Below are positions 1 to 7,835 of a DNA stretch of 64,000 nucleotides, piece after piece (position 1 is the first letter of the stretch; every line of letters starts with the position of its first letter). The DNA comes from Paenibacillus humicus NBRC 102415 (GTDB lineage: Bacteria; Bacillota; Bacilli; Paenibacillales; Paenibacillaceae). The notes beneath the pieces were generated by a model. That model did not search any database. It worked only from the letters and a program-made list of their open reading frames with translations, and had not been told where the DNA came from. Both the position numbers and the translations under genes were made by a program. The DNA is taken from the NCBI RefSeq assembly GCF_004000905.1, contig NZ_BIMD01000017.1, positions 1 through 64,000 on the forward strand, read 5' to 3'.

Positions 1-705
1 CTGCGGCCTGCTGCCGCCGTAACCGCCGCCTTGACCCGGAGGCCGTCCTTGGCCGCCGCCTTGTCCTTGCGGACGTCCTTGGCCGCCTTGGCCCGGAGGC
101 CGTCCCTGGCCGCCGCCCTGTCCTTGCGGACGTCCTTGGCCGCCTTGGCCCGAAGGCCGCCCTTGGCCGCCGCCCTGTCCTTGCGGACGTCCTTGGCCGC
201 CTTGACCTGGAGGCCGCCCTTGGCCGCCGCCCTGTCCTTGCGGACGTCCTTGGCCCGGTCCGCGTCCTTGGCCGCCGCCTTGTCCTTGAGATGCCGGACG
301 CTGCTGAGTTCCAGCGGACGAACCGCTGCCTTGTGTATTCGAAGTCGTATTCATAGTCACCTGTCGTTCCTGCTGATTTTGGTTTGTAGACTGCTCTTGA
401 CGTTGAATAGTATGCACTCCTTGTTGCTCCGGCCGCTTGTCGGCGGGGCGCTTGGAAGGGGCCGAGGCGGATACCTGCGGGTTGCCCTGCGCGCGCTTCG
501 CTGCGGCGTTCGCTTTGATGTCGCGGAAGAAACCTTCCACTTTGTTGACCATGTCGTTTTCCATCACGCTCATGTGGTTGTTGACCGGCGTGTCCAGACG
601 CTTAAGAATCGTTATGATTTCCTTGCTGCTCATGTTGAGGGACTTCGCGTATTCATATACGCGCAGCTTCTCTTTGGTGTCTTTGCCATCCTGTGGTTTA
701 GTCAA
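1..705 (-). CDS. infB: Translation initiation factor IF-2, N-terminal part (cut by window edge)
   Basis: Only the first 235 codons are present; the G domain lies beyond the left edge. IF-2 delivers initiator fMet-tRNA to the 30S subunit. The start is a TTG at 705 behind a GGAGGTGG ribosome site and overlaps the end of ylxQ by 8 bases. The N-terminal residues include LRVYEYAKSLNMSSKEI, the conserved IF-2 N-domain found in Bacilli; a later ATG at 633 would cut this domain in half. After about residue 100 the protein becomes a low-complexity Gly/Gln/Arg/Pro linker built from a 19-residue repeat. It is the last visible gene of the rimP-nusA-rnpM-ylxQ-infB operon. Identity is firm from the N-domain and the gene order. 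Confidence 0.93.
   Translation of the reverse strand, partial: MTKPQDGKDTKEKLRVYEYAKSLNMSSKEIITILKRLDTPVNNHMSVMENDMVNKVEGFFRDIKANAAAKRAQGNPQVSASAPSKRPADKRPEQQGVHTIQRQEQSTNQNQQERQVTMNTTSNTQGSGSSAGTQQRPASQGQGGGQGRGPGQGRPQGQGGGQGRPPGQGGQGRPQGQGGGQGRPSGQGGQGRPQGQGGGQGRPPGQGGQGRPQGQGGGQGRPPGQGGGYGGSRPQ
22..292 (-). repeat. 57-bp tandem repeat inside infB
   Basis: A 57-bp unit starts at 65, 122, 179 and 236 with few changes, and a degenerate partial copy precedes it. Each unit encodes 19 residues of the type GQGGQGRPQGQGGGQGRP, so the repeat keeps the frame and gives IF-2 a long flexible linker. Copy number is likely to vary between strains through slippage. The repeat continues towards the left edge in a less regular form. 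Confidence 0.85.
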
Positions 706-1024
706 TATACTCCACCTCCGTATTCTGGCTCAGTTGCCCCCGAATCATGTTCGCGAACCCGGAATCGGTTATGGCCACGATGACCCGCTCTTCCTTGCCG
801 AGAGCCTGCCCGAGGCTGTCCCGGGTGAATGCTTCGGCCAACGGCACGCCGTAGGACGAGCATTTATCGCGATATTTCTTCTTCGTATTATCGGAAGCGT
901 CGGCAGCGACTAGCACAAGCCGGGCTTTGCCTTGGCGTACGGCTTTGAGAACCGTCTCGTCGCCGGTTATGACTTTGCCGGCACGCATCGCCATGCCCAG
1001 ATTGGAAAGAGCTTTATTCGTCAT
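698..1024 (-). CDS. rplGA: L7Ae-family ribosomal/RNA-binding protein YlxQ
   Basis: This 108-residue protein belongs to the L7Ae/L30e family, small proteins that bind kink-turn RNA. The order and sequence match B. subtilis YlxQ: an N-terminal LGMAMRAGKVITG element, a central LVLVAADAS strand and the C-terminal VAITDSGFA element. The ATG at 1024 is chosen because AGGAGG sits 9 bases upstream; an in-frame ATG at 1030 is too close to that site. It overlaps the end of rnpM by 11 bases and the infB start by 8, so translation is probably coupled. Its exact cellular role is not settled. Confidence 0.88.
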   Translation of the reverse strand: MTNKALSNLGMAMRAGKVITGDETVLKAVRQGKARLVLVAADASDNTKKKYRDKCSSYGVPLAEAFTRDSLGQALGKEERVIVAITDSGFANMIRGQLSQNTEVEYID

Positions 1025-1331
1025 CCTCATCCGCCTCCTGCTCTTTGGCGGCAAGAAACTGTTCTTCGACGGAGATGAATTCCCGCTCGAGCTGATCGTA
1101 GATCTCCGGAGGAACCGCCTGCTTGAGCGCGCGGTCGAGCGCGCGGCTCTTCTTGGCGAGGCGGAAGCATTCCGCTGTCCCCCGCAAGTAGGCGCCTCTT
1201 CCGGATTTTTTGCCCGTCAGGTCGATGACGATATTTCCTTCCGGAGTCCGGACGACCCGGATGAGCTCCTTCTTGGGCAGCATTTCCTGGCTTGCCACGC
1301 ATTTGCGCATCGGTATCTTTCTAGGTTTCAA
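1014..1331 (-). CDS. rnpM: RNase P modulator RnpM (YlxR family)
   Basis: A basic protein of 105 residues with the YlxR-family core: N-terminal RKCVASQEMLPKKELIRVVR, then GRGAYLRG and a C-terminal acidic tail. The family binds RNA, and in B. subtilis it has been linked to modulation of RNase P. The start is a TTG at 1331 behind a run of G (GGGGGG) 8 bases upstream. It lies between nusA and ylxQ, the usual position in Bacilli. The acidic C-terminus (EADEDDE) overlaps the ylxQ ribosome site. Confidence 0.9.
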   Translation of the reverse strand: MKPRKIPMRKCVASQEMLPKKELIRVVRTPEGNIVIDLTGKKSGRGAYLRGTAECFRLAKKSRALDRALKQAVPPEIYDQLEREFISVEEQFLAAKEQEADEDDE

Positions 1332-1396
1332 GCGTAGTCCCCCCTTGCGGCAGACAGCCGTGCTTCAAGCGAATCCAGACGTCGATCGGCTGGAAC

Positions 1397-2494
1397 TCAG
1401 TCGATCGTTATGGAGTCCTGGTGCATCGCGGCGCCCTGTGTCCGTTCACGGCCGTATTCCTGCTCCGCCTGCGTCTCGCTCTTGATATCGATCTTCCAGC
1501 CGGTCAGCTTGGCGGCAAGGCGGGCGTTCTGGCCCTTGATGCCGATCGCCAGCGACAGCTGGTAATCCGGCACGATGACCCGAGCCATTTTCTCCTGCTC
1601 GAAGACGATGACTTCCAGCACCTTGGAAGGGCTGAGAGCATTCGCTACGTATTCCTCGACGCTGTCGGACCAGCGGACAATATCGATCTTCTCGCCCTTC
1701 AGCTCCGTCACGATCGTCTGCACGCGCATGCCCTTCTGGCCTACGCAGGAGCCGACGGGATCCACTTCCGCGTTGCGGGAATGGACGGCGATCTTGGAGC
1801 GGAAACCCGCTTCCCTCGCTACCGAACGGATCTCGACGACGCCGTCGTAGATTTCCGGAACCTCAAGCTCGAACAGCCGCTTCAGCAGCCCGGGATGGGT
1901 GCGGGAGAGGATGATCTGCGGCCCTTTGGTCGTATTCTCCACCTTGGTGATAAACGACTTCACGCGGTCGCCATGCCTGAATTTGTCCGTCGGCATCAGC
2001 TCGGTCAGCGGCAGCACCGCTTCGACTTTGCCGAGATCGATGAACAAATGGCGGGTATCCTGGCGCTGGACGATGCCGTTGACGATATCCTCTTCCTTGT
2101 CGATGTACGCATTATAAATGAGGCCGCGCTCCGCTTCGCGGATCCGCTGCGTAACGACCTGCTTGGCCGTCTGGGCGGCGATCCGTCCAAAGTCGCGAGG
2201 CGTGACTTCGATTTCGGCGACATCGTCGAGCTGGTAATGAGGATTGATCTCCCGTGATGCCTCTACCGATATCTCGAGGCGCGGATCAAGCACTTCCTCC
2301 ACCACGTTCTTGCGCGCGTACACCTTGATGACGCCGGTATGGCGGTTGATGTCCACACGCACGTTCTGAGCGGTGTTGAAGTTGCGCTTGTAGCTGGAGA
2401 TGAGAGCGGCCTCGATCGCTTCAAGGAGAATATCCTTGGCGATCCCCTTCTCTCTCTCTATCTCGTTTAAGGCTTCAATAAAATCCATGCTCAT
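1397..2494 (-). CDS. nusA: Transcription termination/antitermination factor NusA
   Basis: NusA binds RNA polymerase and nascent RNA and modulates pausing, termination and antitermination. The 365-residue product has the N-terminal RNAP-binding domain, an S1 domain near residues 135-200 and two KH domains ([37 protein letters not shown]), as in B. subtilis. It ends shortly after the second KH domain, without the extra acidic repeats found in proteobacteria. The start is uncertain: ATG at 2494 aligns with family members, while a GTG at 2503 is closer to the GGGGGA site. It is the second gene after rimP. Confidence 0.95.
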   Translation of the reverse strand: MSMDFIEALNEIEREKGIAKDILLEAIEAALISSYKRNFNTAQNVRVDINRHTGVIKVYARKNVVEEVLDPRLEISVEASREINPHYQLDDVAEIEVTPRDFGRIAAQTAKQVVTQRIREAERGLIYNAYIDKEEDIVNGIVQRQDTRHLFIDLGKVEAVLPLTELMPTDKFRHGDRVKSFITKVENTTKGPQIILSRTHPGLLKRLFELEVPEIYDGVVEIRSVAREAGFRSKIAVHSRNAEVDPVGSCVGQKGMRVQTIVTELKGEKIDIVRWSDSVEEYVANALSPSKVLEVIVFEQEKMARVIVPDYQLSLAIGIKGQNARLAAKLTGWKIDIKSETQAEQEYGRERTQGAAMHQDSITID

Positions 2495-2521
2495 TGGAAC
2501 CACGGATCCCCCTTTCAATGA

Positions 2522-2989
2522 TTAGAAAACGATAGCCAGCCTGGCGCTGGCCACCTTCGCATATGGAATGGCATGACTCTTGCGCCCGGTGCTGACGACG
2601 ACGGTCTCCCCGTCGAACGAGACCAGCGGTCCTTCGAACTCCTTGAGTCCGTCGATCGGCTCGTACGTCGTGACGAATACCTGCTTGCCGACCGCCTTGC
2701 TTACATCTTCCGGCTTCTTCAGCGGGCGCTCGGCGCCCGGCGACGAAACTTCCAGAAAGTAAGCGTCCGACACCGGATCGTTCTGATCCAGCTGCTCGCT
2801 CAGAAACTCGCTGATGCGTCCGCATTCGTCGATGTCAATACCGCCTTCTTTATCAACAAATACGCGAAGGAACCAGTTGCTGCCTTCCTTCACGTATTCG
2901 ATGTCCACAAGCTCGAATCCGTTGTCGCTGAGAAATGGGCCGACCATCTCTTCCACGACGGCTTTGATTCTGGATGTGCTCAAATCCAA
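2522..2989 (-). CDS. rimP: Ribosome maturation factor RimP
   Basis: RimP assists maturation of the 30S subunit. The 155-residue protein has the family pattern: VDIEYVKEG, then [16 protein letters not shown] and [11 protein letters not shown], followed by a C-terminal SH3-like barrel. The start is a TTG at 2989 with GGGAGG 6 bases upstream. It is the first gene of the nusA operon; its promoter and leader lie at 3031-3116. The nusA coding region begins about 27 bases after its stop. Confidence 0.93.
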   Translation of the reverse strand: MDLSTSRIKAVVEEMVGPFLSDNGFELVDIEYVKEGSNWFLRVFVDKEGGIDIDECGRISEFLSEQLDQNDPVSDAYFLEVSSPGAERPLKKPEDVSKAVGKQVFVTTYEPIDGLKEFEGPLVSFDGETVVVSTGRKSHAIPYAKVASARLAIVF

Positions 2990-3030
2990 TTGACCTCCCG
3001 ATCAGTCCGAAAAAGTAGTGGACAAAACGT

Positions 3031-3054
3031 GAAGAGTGGGTTTCCCCACTCTTC
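3031..3054 (-). promoter_or_regulatory. Leader hairpin of the rimP-nusA operon
   Basis: On the transcribed strand a perfect 10-bp stem (GAAGAGUGGG with CCCACUCUUC) closes a GAAA tetraloop of the GNRA class. It lies between the promoter and rimP, so it is in the 5' leader. Only short U runs follow, so it is not a convincing terminator. It may be a regulatory or RNA-stabilising element; the role is inferred. Confidence 0.6.
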
Positions 3055-3087
3055 AGAAGTACCTCTATCCTCATGATTACCAAAAAA

Positions 3088-3116
3088 ATTATATCATAAC
3101 CCGTGTACACTGACAA
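3088..3116 (-). promoter_or_regulatory. SigA-type promoter for rimP-nusA-rnpM-ylxQ-infB
   Basis: Read on the minus strand: -35 TTGTCA, a 17-base spacer and a perfect -10 TATAAT, followed by a T-rich stretch. The predicted start of transcription is near 3080, giving a leader of about 90 bases before rimP. Confidence 0.8.
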
Positions 3117-3169
3117 GATTTGTTTTCCCTAGCAGACTTTCCATAGACGGCTGCAAACCCTTGCGGGGC

Positions 3170-6100
3170 TTAGAAAAGCGAGAGCTGGTTGGACTCCGGC
3201 AGACCGCGGAAGCAGCCCATTCCGGTCAACACTTCGATAATCGTCTTGGTCGCCTTCGACCGCTGCTGGAAATCCTCGATCGAGAGAAACTCGCTGCCGT
3301 CCCTCGATGCTCCGATGTTGCGCGCCGCGTTTTCGCCGATGCCGGCGATCGCCGCGAACGGGGGAATCAGGCTGTCCCCTTCGATCGTCCACTTCGTCGC
3401 ATCCGAGCGGTACAGATCGATCGGCTTGAACGAGAAGCCTCGTGCAGTCATCTCCAGAGCCATTTCCAGCATGGAGACGGAAGCCTTCTCCTTCGGAGTC
3501 GCCGCGAAGCCCTTCTGCTCGATTTCCACCAGCCTTTTCAGAATCGGCTCGTAGCCTTGGCACAGCAGCTCCAGATCGAAGTCTTCCGCCCGGACCGTAA
3601 AGTAGGTGGCATAGAATTCGATCGGATGATAGAGCTTGAAAAAGGCCGTGCGCACAGCGGAAATGACATAGGCCGCGGCATGCGCTTTCGGGAACATGTA
3701 CTCGATGCGGAGGCAGGAATCGATATACCACTGCGGCACCTTGCAGCGCTTCATTTCCTCGATCCATTCCGGCGTCAGCCCTCTGCCTTTCCGGACGCTC
3801 TCGGTGATCTTGAAGGCAAGGCCCGCATCCATGCCCGCCTTGTAGATCAGATAGAGCATGATCTCGTCGCGGCAGCCGATGACGGTCTTGATCGAGCAGG
3901 TTCCGTTCTTGATCAGCTCCTGGGCATTGCCCAGCCATACCCCCGTGCCGTGCGACAAGCCGGAAATCTGAAGCAGATCGGCAAATGAAGTCGGCTGCGT
4001 CTCTTCGAGCATCTGCCGGACGAACTTGGTTCCCATCTCCGGAACGCCATAGGTGGCGACGCTGGAGCGGATCTTCTCCGGAGCTACTCCAAGCGCCGTC
4101 GTGGAGTTGAACATGCTCATCACCTTGGGATCGTTCATCGGAATCGTCGTGGGATCGACGCCCGTCAAATCCTGAAGCATCCGCATCATCGTCGGATCGT
4201 CATGGCCGAGAATATCAAGCTTGAGCAGGTTCATTTCGAAGGCGTGATAATCGAAATGGGTCGTTTTCCATTCGGCTCCCGTATCGTCGGCAGGATACTG
4301 GACCGGCGTGATGTCCTCGACGTCGATGTAGTCCGGGACGACGACAATGCCGCCCGGATGCTGGCCGGTGCTCCGCTTGACGCCGGTGCAGCCCGACGCC
4401 AGCCGGCTGAGCTCCGCTCCGCGCCATTTCCGGCCTTTTTCCTCTTCATATTTCTTCGCGAAGCCGTATGCCGTCTTTTCGGCCACCGTTCCGATCGTCC
4501 CGGCGCGGAACACGCATTTCTCGCCGAAGATCTCCTTCGTAAAATTATGCGCGATCGGCTGGTACTCGCCGGAGAAGTTGAGATCGATATCGGGAACCTT
4601 GTCGCCCTTGAAGCCGAGGAACGTCTCGAACGGAATGTCCTGGCCTTCGCCTTTCATTTTGTTGCCGCAATGCGGGCAGTCCTTGTCCGCCAGGTTGAAG
4701 CCGGAGGATACGCTGCCGTCCAGAATCCATTCGCTGTGCCGGCAGTCTGCATTCAGGCACAGATAATGCGGAGGAAGCGGGTTGACCTCGGATATGCCGA
4801 GGAACGTCGCGACGACGGAAGAGCCTACCGAGCCCCGCGATCCGACCAGATAGCCGTCTGCATTGGACTTCTTCACGAGACGCTCGGAGATGAGATAGTT
4901 GGCCGAGAAGCCGAACTTGATGATCGGCACGAGCTCCTTCTCCAGACGGTCGATGACGACCTGCGGCAGCTCTTCTCCGTACATGCTGCGGGCAGTGGAG
5001 TAACAGGTATCCCTGATCTCCTCGTCCGCCCCTTCCATGATCGGCGTGAACAGCTTGTCCGGAAACATCTCGAACGGCTCGAACCTTCCTGCCAGCTCCA
5101 CCGTGTTCGTAACGACGACCTGATAGGCGAGCTCTTCGCCGAGGAAGCGGAATTCCTGCAGCATCTCGTCGGTCGTCCGCAGATGGGCATCGGGCAGACG
5201 CTGGCTCTTCAGCGGGCTGAAGCCCGTAATGCCCATGATCGTGATGTCGCGGTACATTTTGTCGCGGGGGTTCAAATAATGAACGTTGCCCGTGGCAATG
5301 ACGGGTTTGCCGAGCTTCTCGCCGATCCGGCAAACCTTGCGCATCGCGTCCTCGATCTCGGCACGGCTGCCGACAAGCCCTTTGTCCACCAGATGCATGT
5401 AGAAGTCGACGGGCTGAATTTCCAGCACATCGTAGAAGTCGGCGACGTCCTCCGCCTCCTCCACCGTCTTGTTCAGGACGGCTTCGAAAAACTCGCCCTT
5501 CTCGCAGCCGGAAATGATGAGCAGCCCGTCCCTCATGTCCTTGAGCTTGCTCTTCGGAATGCAGGCGACACGCTTGAAATGCTCGGTATGCGAAAGCGAA
5601 ATGAGCTTGAACAGATTTTTTTTGCCCGCCGCATTGAGAGCGTAGATCATGCAGTGGAACGGACGGCTGTTGGACAGGTCCATGCCTACATAATCGTTGA
5701 GCTGATGGAGTCCGGTCACGCTGCGCTGGGCGGCGTCCCCGATCAGGCCGTACAGCACGCCGGCCAGCGCAACGGAGTCGTCCACCGCGCGGTGATGGCT
5801 CTCGAGTCCGACCTTGTATTTGTCGGCCAGCGTGTTGAGCCGATGGTTCTTCATGGCCGGATGCAGGAAGCGGGCCAGCTCCAGCGTGTCGAGAACCGGG
5901 TTTTTCAGCTCCGGAATGCCGATCATCTTGCATGACGCTTGAATGAAGCCCATATCGAAACGCGCGTTATGGGCGACAAGCACGCAGTCCCCGACGAAAT
6001 CAACGAATTCGCGAAGCTTGGGCTCCAGCTCGGGCGCTCCCCGCACCATATCGTCCGTAATGTTGGTCAGCTGCTCGATATGGTATGGAATGCGCTCATG

Positions 6101-7471
6101 TGGATTGATGAAGGTGGCGAAGCGGCCGATCTCCTGCCCATTTTTGTATTTGACCCCGGCAAGCTCGATGATCTTGCAGTTGGTGATGGAGAGGCCGGTG
6201 GTCTCGATGTCGAAAACGACATATTCAGCATCCTTCAGCGATTCCTGACGCGGATTCAATACCATCGGAACGGCGTCGTTCACGACGTTGGCCTCTACGC
6301 CGAACAGCACCTTGATGCCGTTTTTCTTTCCGTGCTTGAACGCTTCGGGATAACATTGCACGTTGCCGTGATCGGTGACCGCAATCGCTTCATGTCCCCA
6401 TTTCGCCGCCGTCTTGATGTACGTATCCACCGAGGTGACGGCGTCCATCGTACTCATCGTCGTGTGGAGATGGAACTCGACCCGCTTCACTTCGGCGGTA
6501 TCGGTGCGGTCCTTGGGCGCAACGACCTCATGCAGATCGTTAGGCATCATGACGAGCTCGGGCTCCTGCATGAAGCGGTCATACTCCACGCGGCCCCTGG
6601 CCTTGATCCATTTGCCGTTCGACAGCTTGGAGAGCACCTTCACGTCTTCCTTGGTCTTCGCGAACATCTTCATCGCGATGGAATCGGTAAAGTCCGTCAC
6701 GTTGAACGTGAACAGGGTGCTGCCGTTGCGAAGCTCCTTGACCTCAAGGCCAAATACCGTGCCCTGTACGGCAATTTTCTTCTCTTCCTCCACGATGTTC
6801 ATCATCGGCACGGCTTCCTCGCGGATATCGTAGCCGACAGCCAGACGGACTTCGCCTTCCTCCGGCTCCGGCACCTCGCTCGCCACGCTTGTCATGATCT
6901 GCATGACCGCGTCGTTGTTCTCCTGCACGACGCGCTGGGCGAATTCTTCATACAGCTCGCGGGCCGCTTCTCCTGCCGTCAGCTTCACGCGCAGCGTGCG
7001 AGAGAAGCGCTCTTCATAGAAGCGGACGATCGCCTCGTCCAGCTTCTTGCGCTTTGCCAGCTCCAGCCCTGCCTTGTCCATGAGCTGCAGCAGCAGCACG
7101 CCGTTCTCGGCCGAAGCAAGTCCTTTGGCGAGCCAGCCGTTGACCGAAGCCATTTCCTGCTGCGCCCATTCCACGAACAGAGGCCAATACTCCAAGCCTA
7201 GGCTGTCGCTTGGAATATGGTCCTCATACGTGAAGCAGAACGATACTTCGGCGATATGCCGGAACTTCTCCCGGACCGTCTTGCAAAAAATACTATAGTA
7301 ATCGCGCTGGACGAGCGAGCTCACGCGGATGCAGAACGTCCACTCGCGGTTGCTTTCGCTTACCAGCACCTTCTCGATGATCGCGTCCTGGAAATGGGTT
7401 CCGATCAGCTCCGGCGGAAGCTCGGCCTGCTTCGTCAGCAGCTCGAAGCGTTGTCTTTTGTCGGCGCTCAT
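3170..7471 (-). CDS. polC: DNA polymerase III alpha subunit, Gram-positive PolC type
   Basis: PolC is the main replicative polymerase of low-GC Gram-positives and carries its own 3'-5' proofreading. The product is 1433 residues, the usual size. Domains in order: N-terminal region, OB fold (about 230-310), a PHP domain with the HLHT motif (from about 333), a DnaQ-like exonuclease starting with DIETTG (about 421), and the polymerase core with PDIDLNFSGE. It ends in QLSLF, a beta-clamp binding motif. The ATG at 7471 is chosen because AGGAGGG lies 5 bases upstream; an in-frame ATG 36 bases earlier has no such site. It is downstream of proS but separated from it by a terminator and an inverted-repeat element. 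Confidence 0.97.
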   Translation of the reverse strand: MSADKRQRFELLTKQAELPPELIGTHFQDAIIEKVLVSESNREWTFCIRVSSLVQRDYYSIFCKTVREKFRHIAEVSFCFTYEDHIPSDSLGLEYWPLFVEWAQQEMASVNGWLAKGLASAENGVLLLQLMDKAGLELAKRKKLDEAIVRFYEERFSRTLRVKLTAGEAARELYEEFAQRVVQENNDAVMQIMTSVASEVPEPEEGEVRLAVGYDIREEAVPMMNIVEEEKKIAVQGTVFGLEVKELRNGSTLFTFNVTDFTDSIAMKMFAKTKEDVKVLSKLSNGKWIKARGRVEYDRFMQEPELVMMPNDLHEVVAPKDRTDTAEVKRVEFHLHTTMSTMDAVTSVDTYIKTAAKWGHEAIAVTDHGNVQCYPEAFKHGKKNGIKVLFGVEANVVNDAVPMVLNPRQESLKDAEYVVFDIETTGLSITNCKIIELAGVKYKNGQEIGRFATFINPHERIPYHIEQLTNITDDMVRGAPELEPKLREFVDFVGDCVLVAHNARFDMGFIQASCKMIGIPELKNPVLDTLELARFLHPAMKNHRLNTLADKYKVGLESHHRAVDDSVALAGVLYGLIGDAAQRSVTGLHQLNDYVGMDLSNSRPFHCMIYALNAAGKKNLFKLISLSHTEHFKRVACIPKSKLKDMRDGLLIISGCEKGEFFEAVLNKTVEEAEDVADFYDVLEIQPVDFYMHLVDKGLVGSRAEIEDAMRKVCRIGEKLGKPVIATGNVHYLNPRDKMYRDITIMGITGFSPLKSQRLPDAHLRTTDEMLQEFRFLGEELAYQVVVTNTVELAGRFEPFEMFPDKLFTPIMEGADEEIRDTCYSTARSMYGEELPQVVIDRLEKELVPIIKFGFSANYLISERLVKKSNADGYLVGSRGSVGSSVVATFLGISEVNPLPPHYLCLNADCRHSEWILDGSVSSGFNLADKDCPHCGNKMKGEGQDIPFETFLGFKGDKVPDIDLNFSGEYQPIAHNFTKEIFGEKCVFRAGTIGTVAEKTAYGFAKKYEEEKGRKWRGAELSRLASGCTGVKRSTGQHPGGIVVVPDYIDVEDITPVQYPADDTGAEWKTTHFDYHAFEMNLLKLDILGHDDPTMMRMLQDLTGVDPTTIPMNDPKVMSMFNSTTALGVAPEKIRSSVATYGVPEMGTKFVRQMLEETQPTSFADLLQISGLSHGTGVWLGNAQELIKNGTCSIKTVIGCRDEIMLYLIYKAGMDAGLAFKITESVRKGRGLTPEWIEEMKRCKVPQWYIDSCLRIEYMFPKAHAAAYVISAVRTAFFKLYHPIEFYATYFTVRAEDFDLELLCQGYEPILKRLVEIEQKGFAATPKEKASVSMLEMALEMTARGFSFKPIDLYRSDATKWTIEGDSLIPPFAAIAGIGENAARNIGASRDGSEFLSIEDFQQRSKATKTIIEVLTGMGCFRGLPESNQLSLF

Positions 7472-7515
7472 GTAGTCCCTCCTGGAAATGCAGCTTTGAA
7501 CCGTCAATGGAATCT

Positions 7516-7521
7516 ATTATA
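7516..7521 (-). promoter_or_regulatory. Possible -10 element for polC
   Basis: A perfect TATAAT on the minus strand lies about 45 bases upstream of the polC start. The -35 region at the usual distance (TGTTCT) is poor, so this is only a candidate promoter. It would make polC independent of the terminated proS transcript. Confidence 0.4.
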
Positions 7522-7564
7522 CCGTCGAATAAAGGGGAAGAACATAGAAACATGGCGATTGCCC

Positions 7565-7720
7565 AGAAGAACGTGAGAACCGCCTCCCGGCGGATAGCCC
7601 TTCCGATCGCTGTTGATGCCGGATTTCTTGAATGAATATGTACTCTAGTAGAAATCCGGCATCAAAGGCGAACACTTCGTTTCTGCAGGGCTATTCCGCT
7701 CGCTAGGCTCCAACGTTCTT
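7565..7720. repeat. Imperfect inverted-repeat (hairpin or MITE-like) element between polC and proS
   Basis: About 155 bases form nested inverted repeats around 7639: outer AAGAACGT/ACGTTCTT (7567-7574 and 7713-7720), middle GCGGATAGCCC against GGGCTATTCCGC (7590-7600, 7688-7699), and a perfect 16-bp inner pair (7613-7628 and 7650-7665). No open reading frame is carried. The nested symmetry fits a small non-autonomous insertion element or two inverted copies of an interspersed repeat. With the flanks it fills most of the 364-base gap 7472-7835, which otherwise holds only a terminator and a possible promoter. Confidence 0.6.
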
Positions 7721-7772
7721 TAAGCAGCCTAGTTTCTCAGAGATGAGAAAAATAGAAAGACAAGAAAGAGAG

Positions 7773-7802
7773 AAAAAAACAAAGCCCCATGCCGGGGCTT
7801 TG
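7773..7802 (-). terminator. Intrinsic terminator of proS
   Basis: On the minus strand a 9-bp stem (CAAAGCCCC/GGGGCTTTG) with a 5-base loop is followed directly by seven T. It lies 34 bases beyond the proS stop, separating the rseP-proS transcript from polC. Confidence 0.92.
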
Positions 7803-7835
7803 TTGAATGCTGCGGAAAACGAGGCCTCAAAAAGA

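Noticed and set aside
31-783. Repetitive 250-codon open frame on the plus strand across infB
   Set aside because: It is only the reverse translation of the IF-2 Gly/Gln repeats and has no independent support.
4202-5935. 577-codon open frame on the plus strand opposite polC
   Set aside because: It is antisense to a certain gene, lacks a recognisable domain and arises from high GC at third codon positions. The same holds for 5939-7201.
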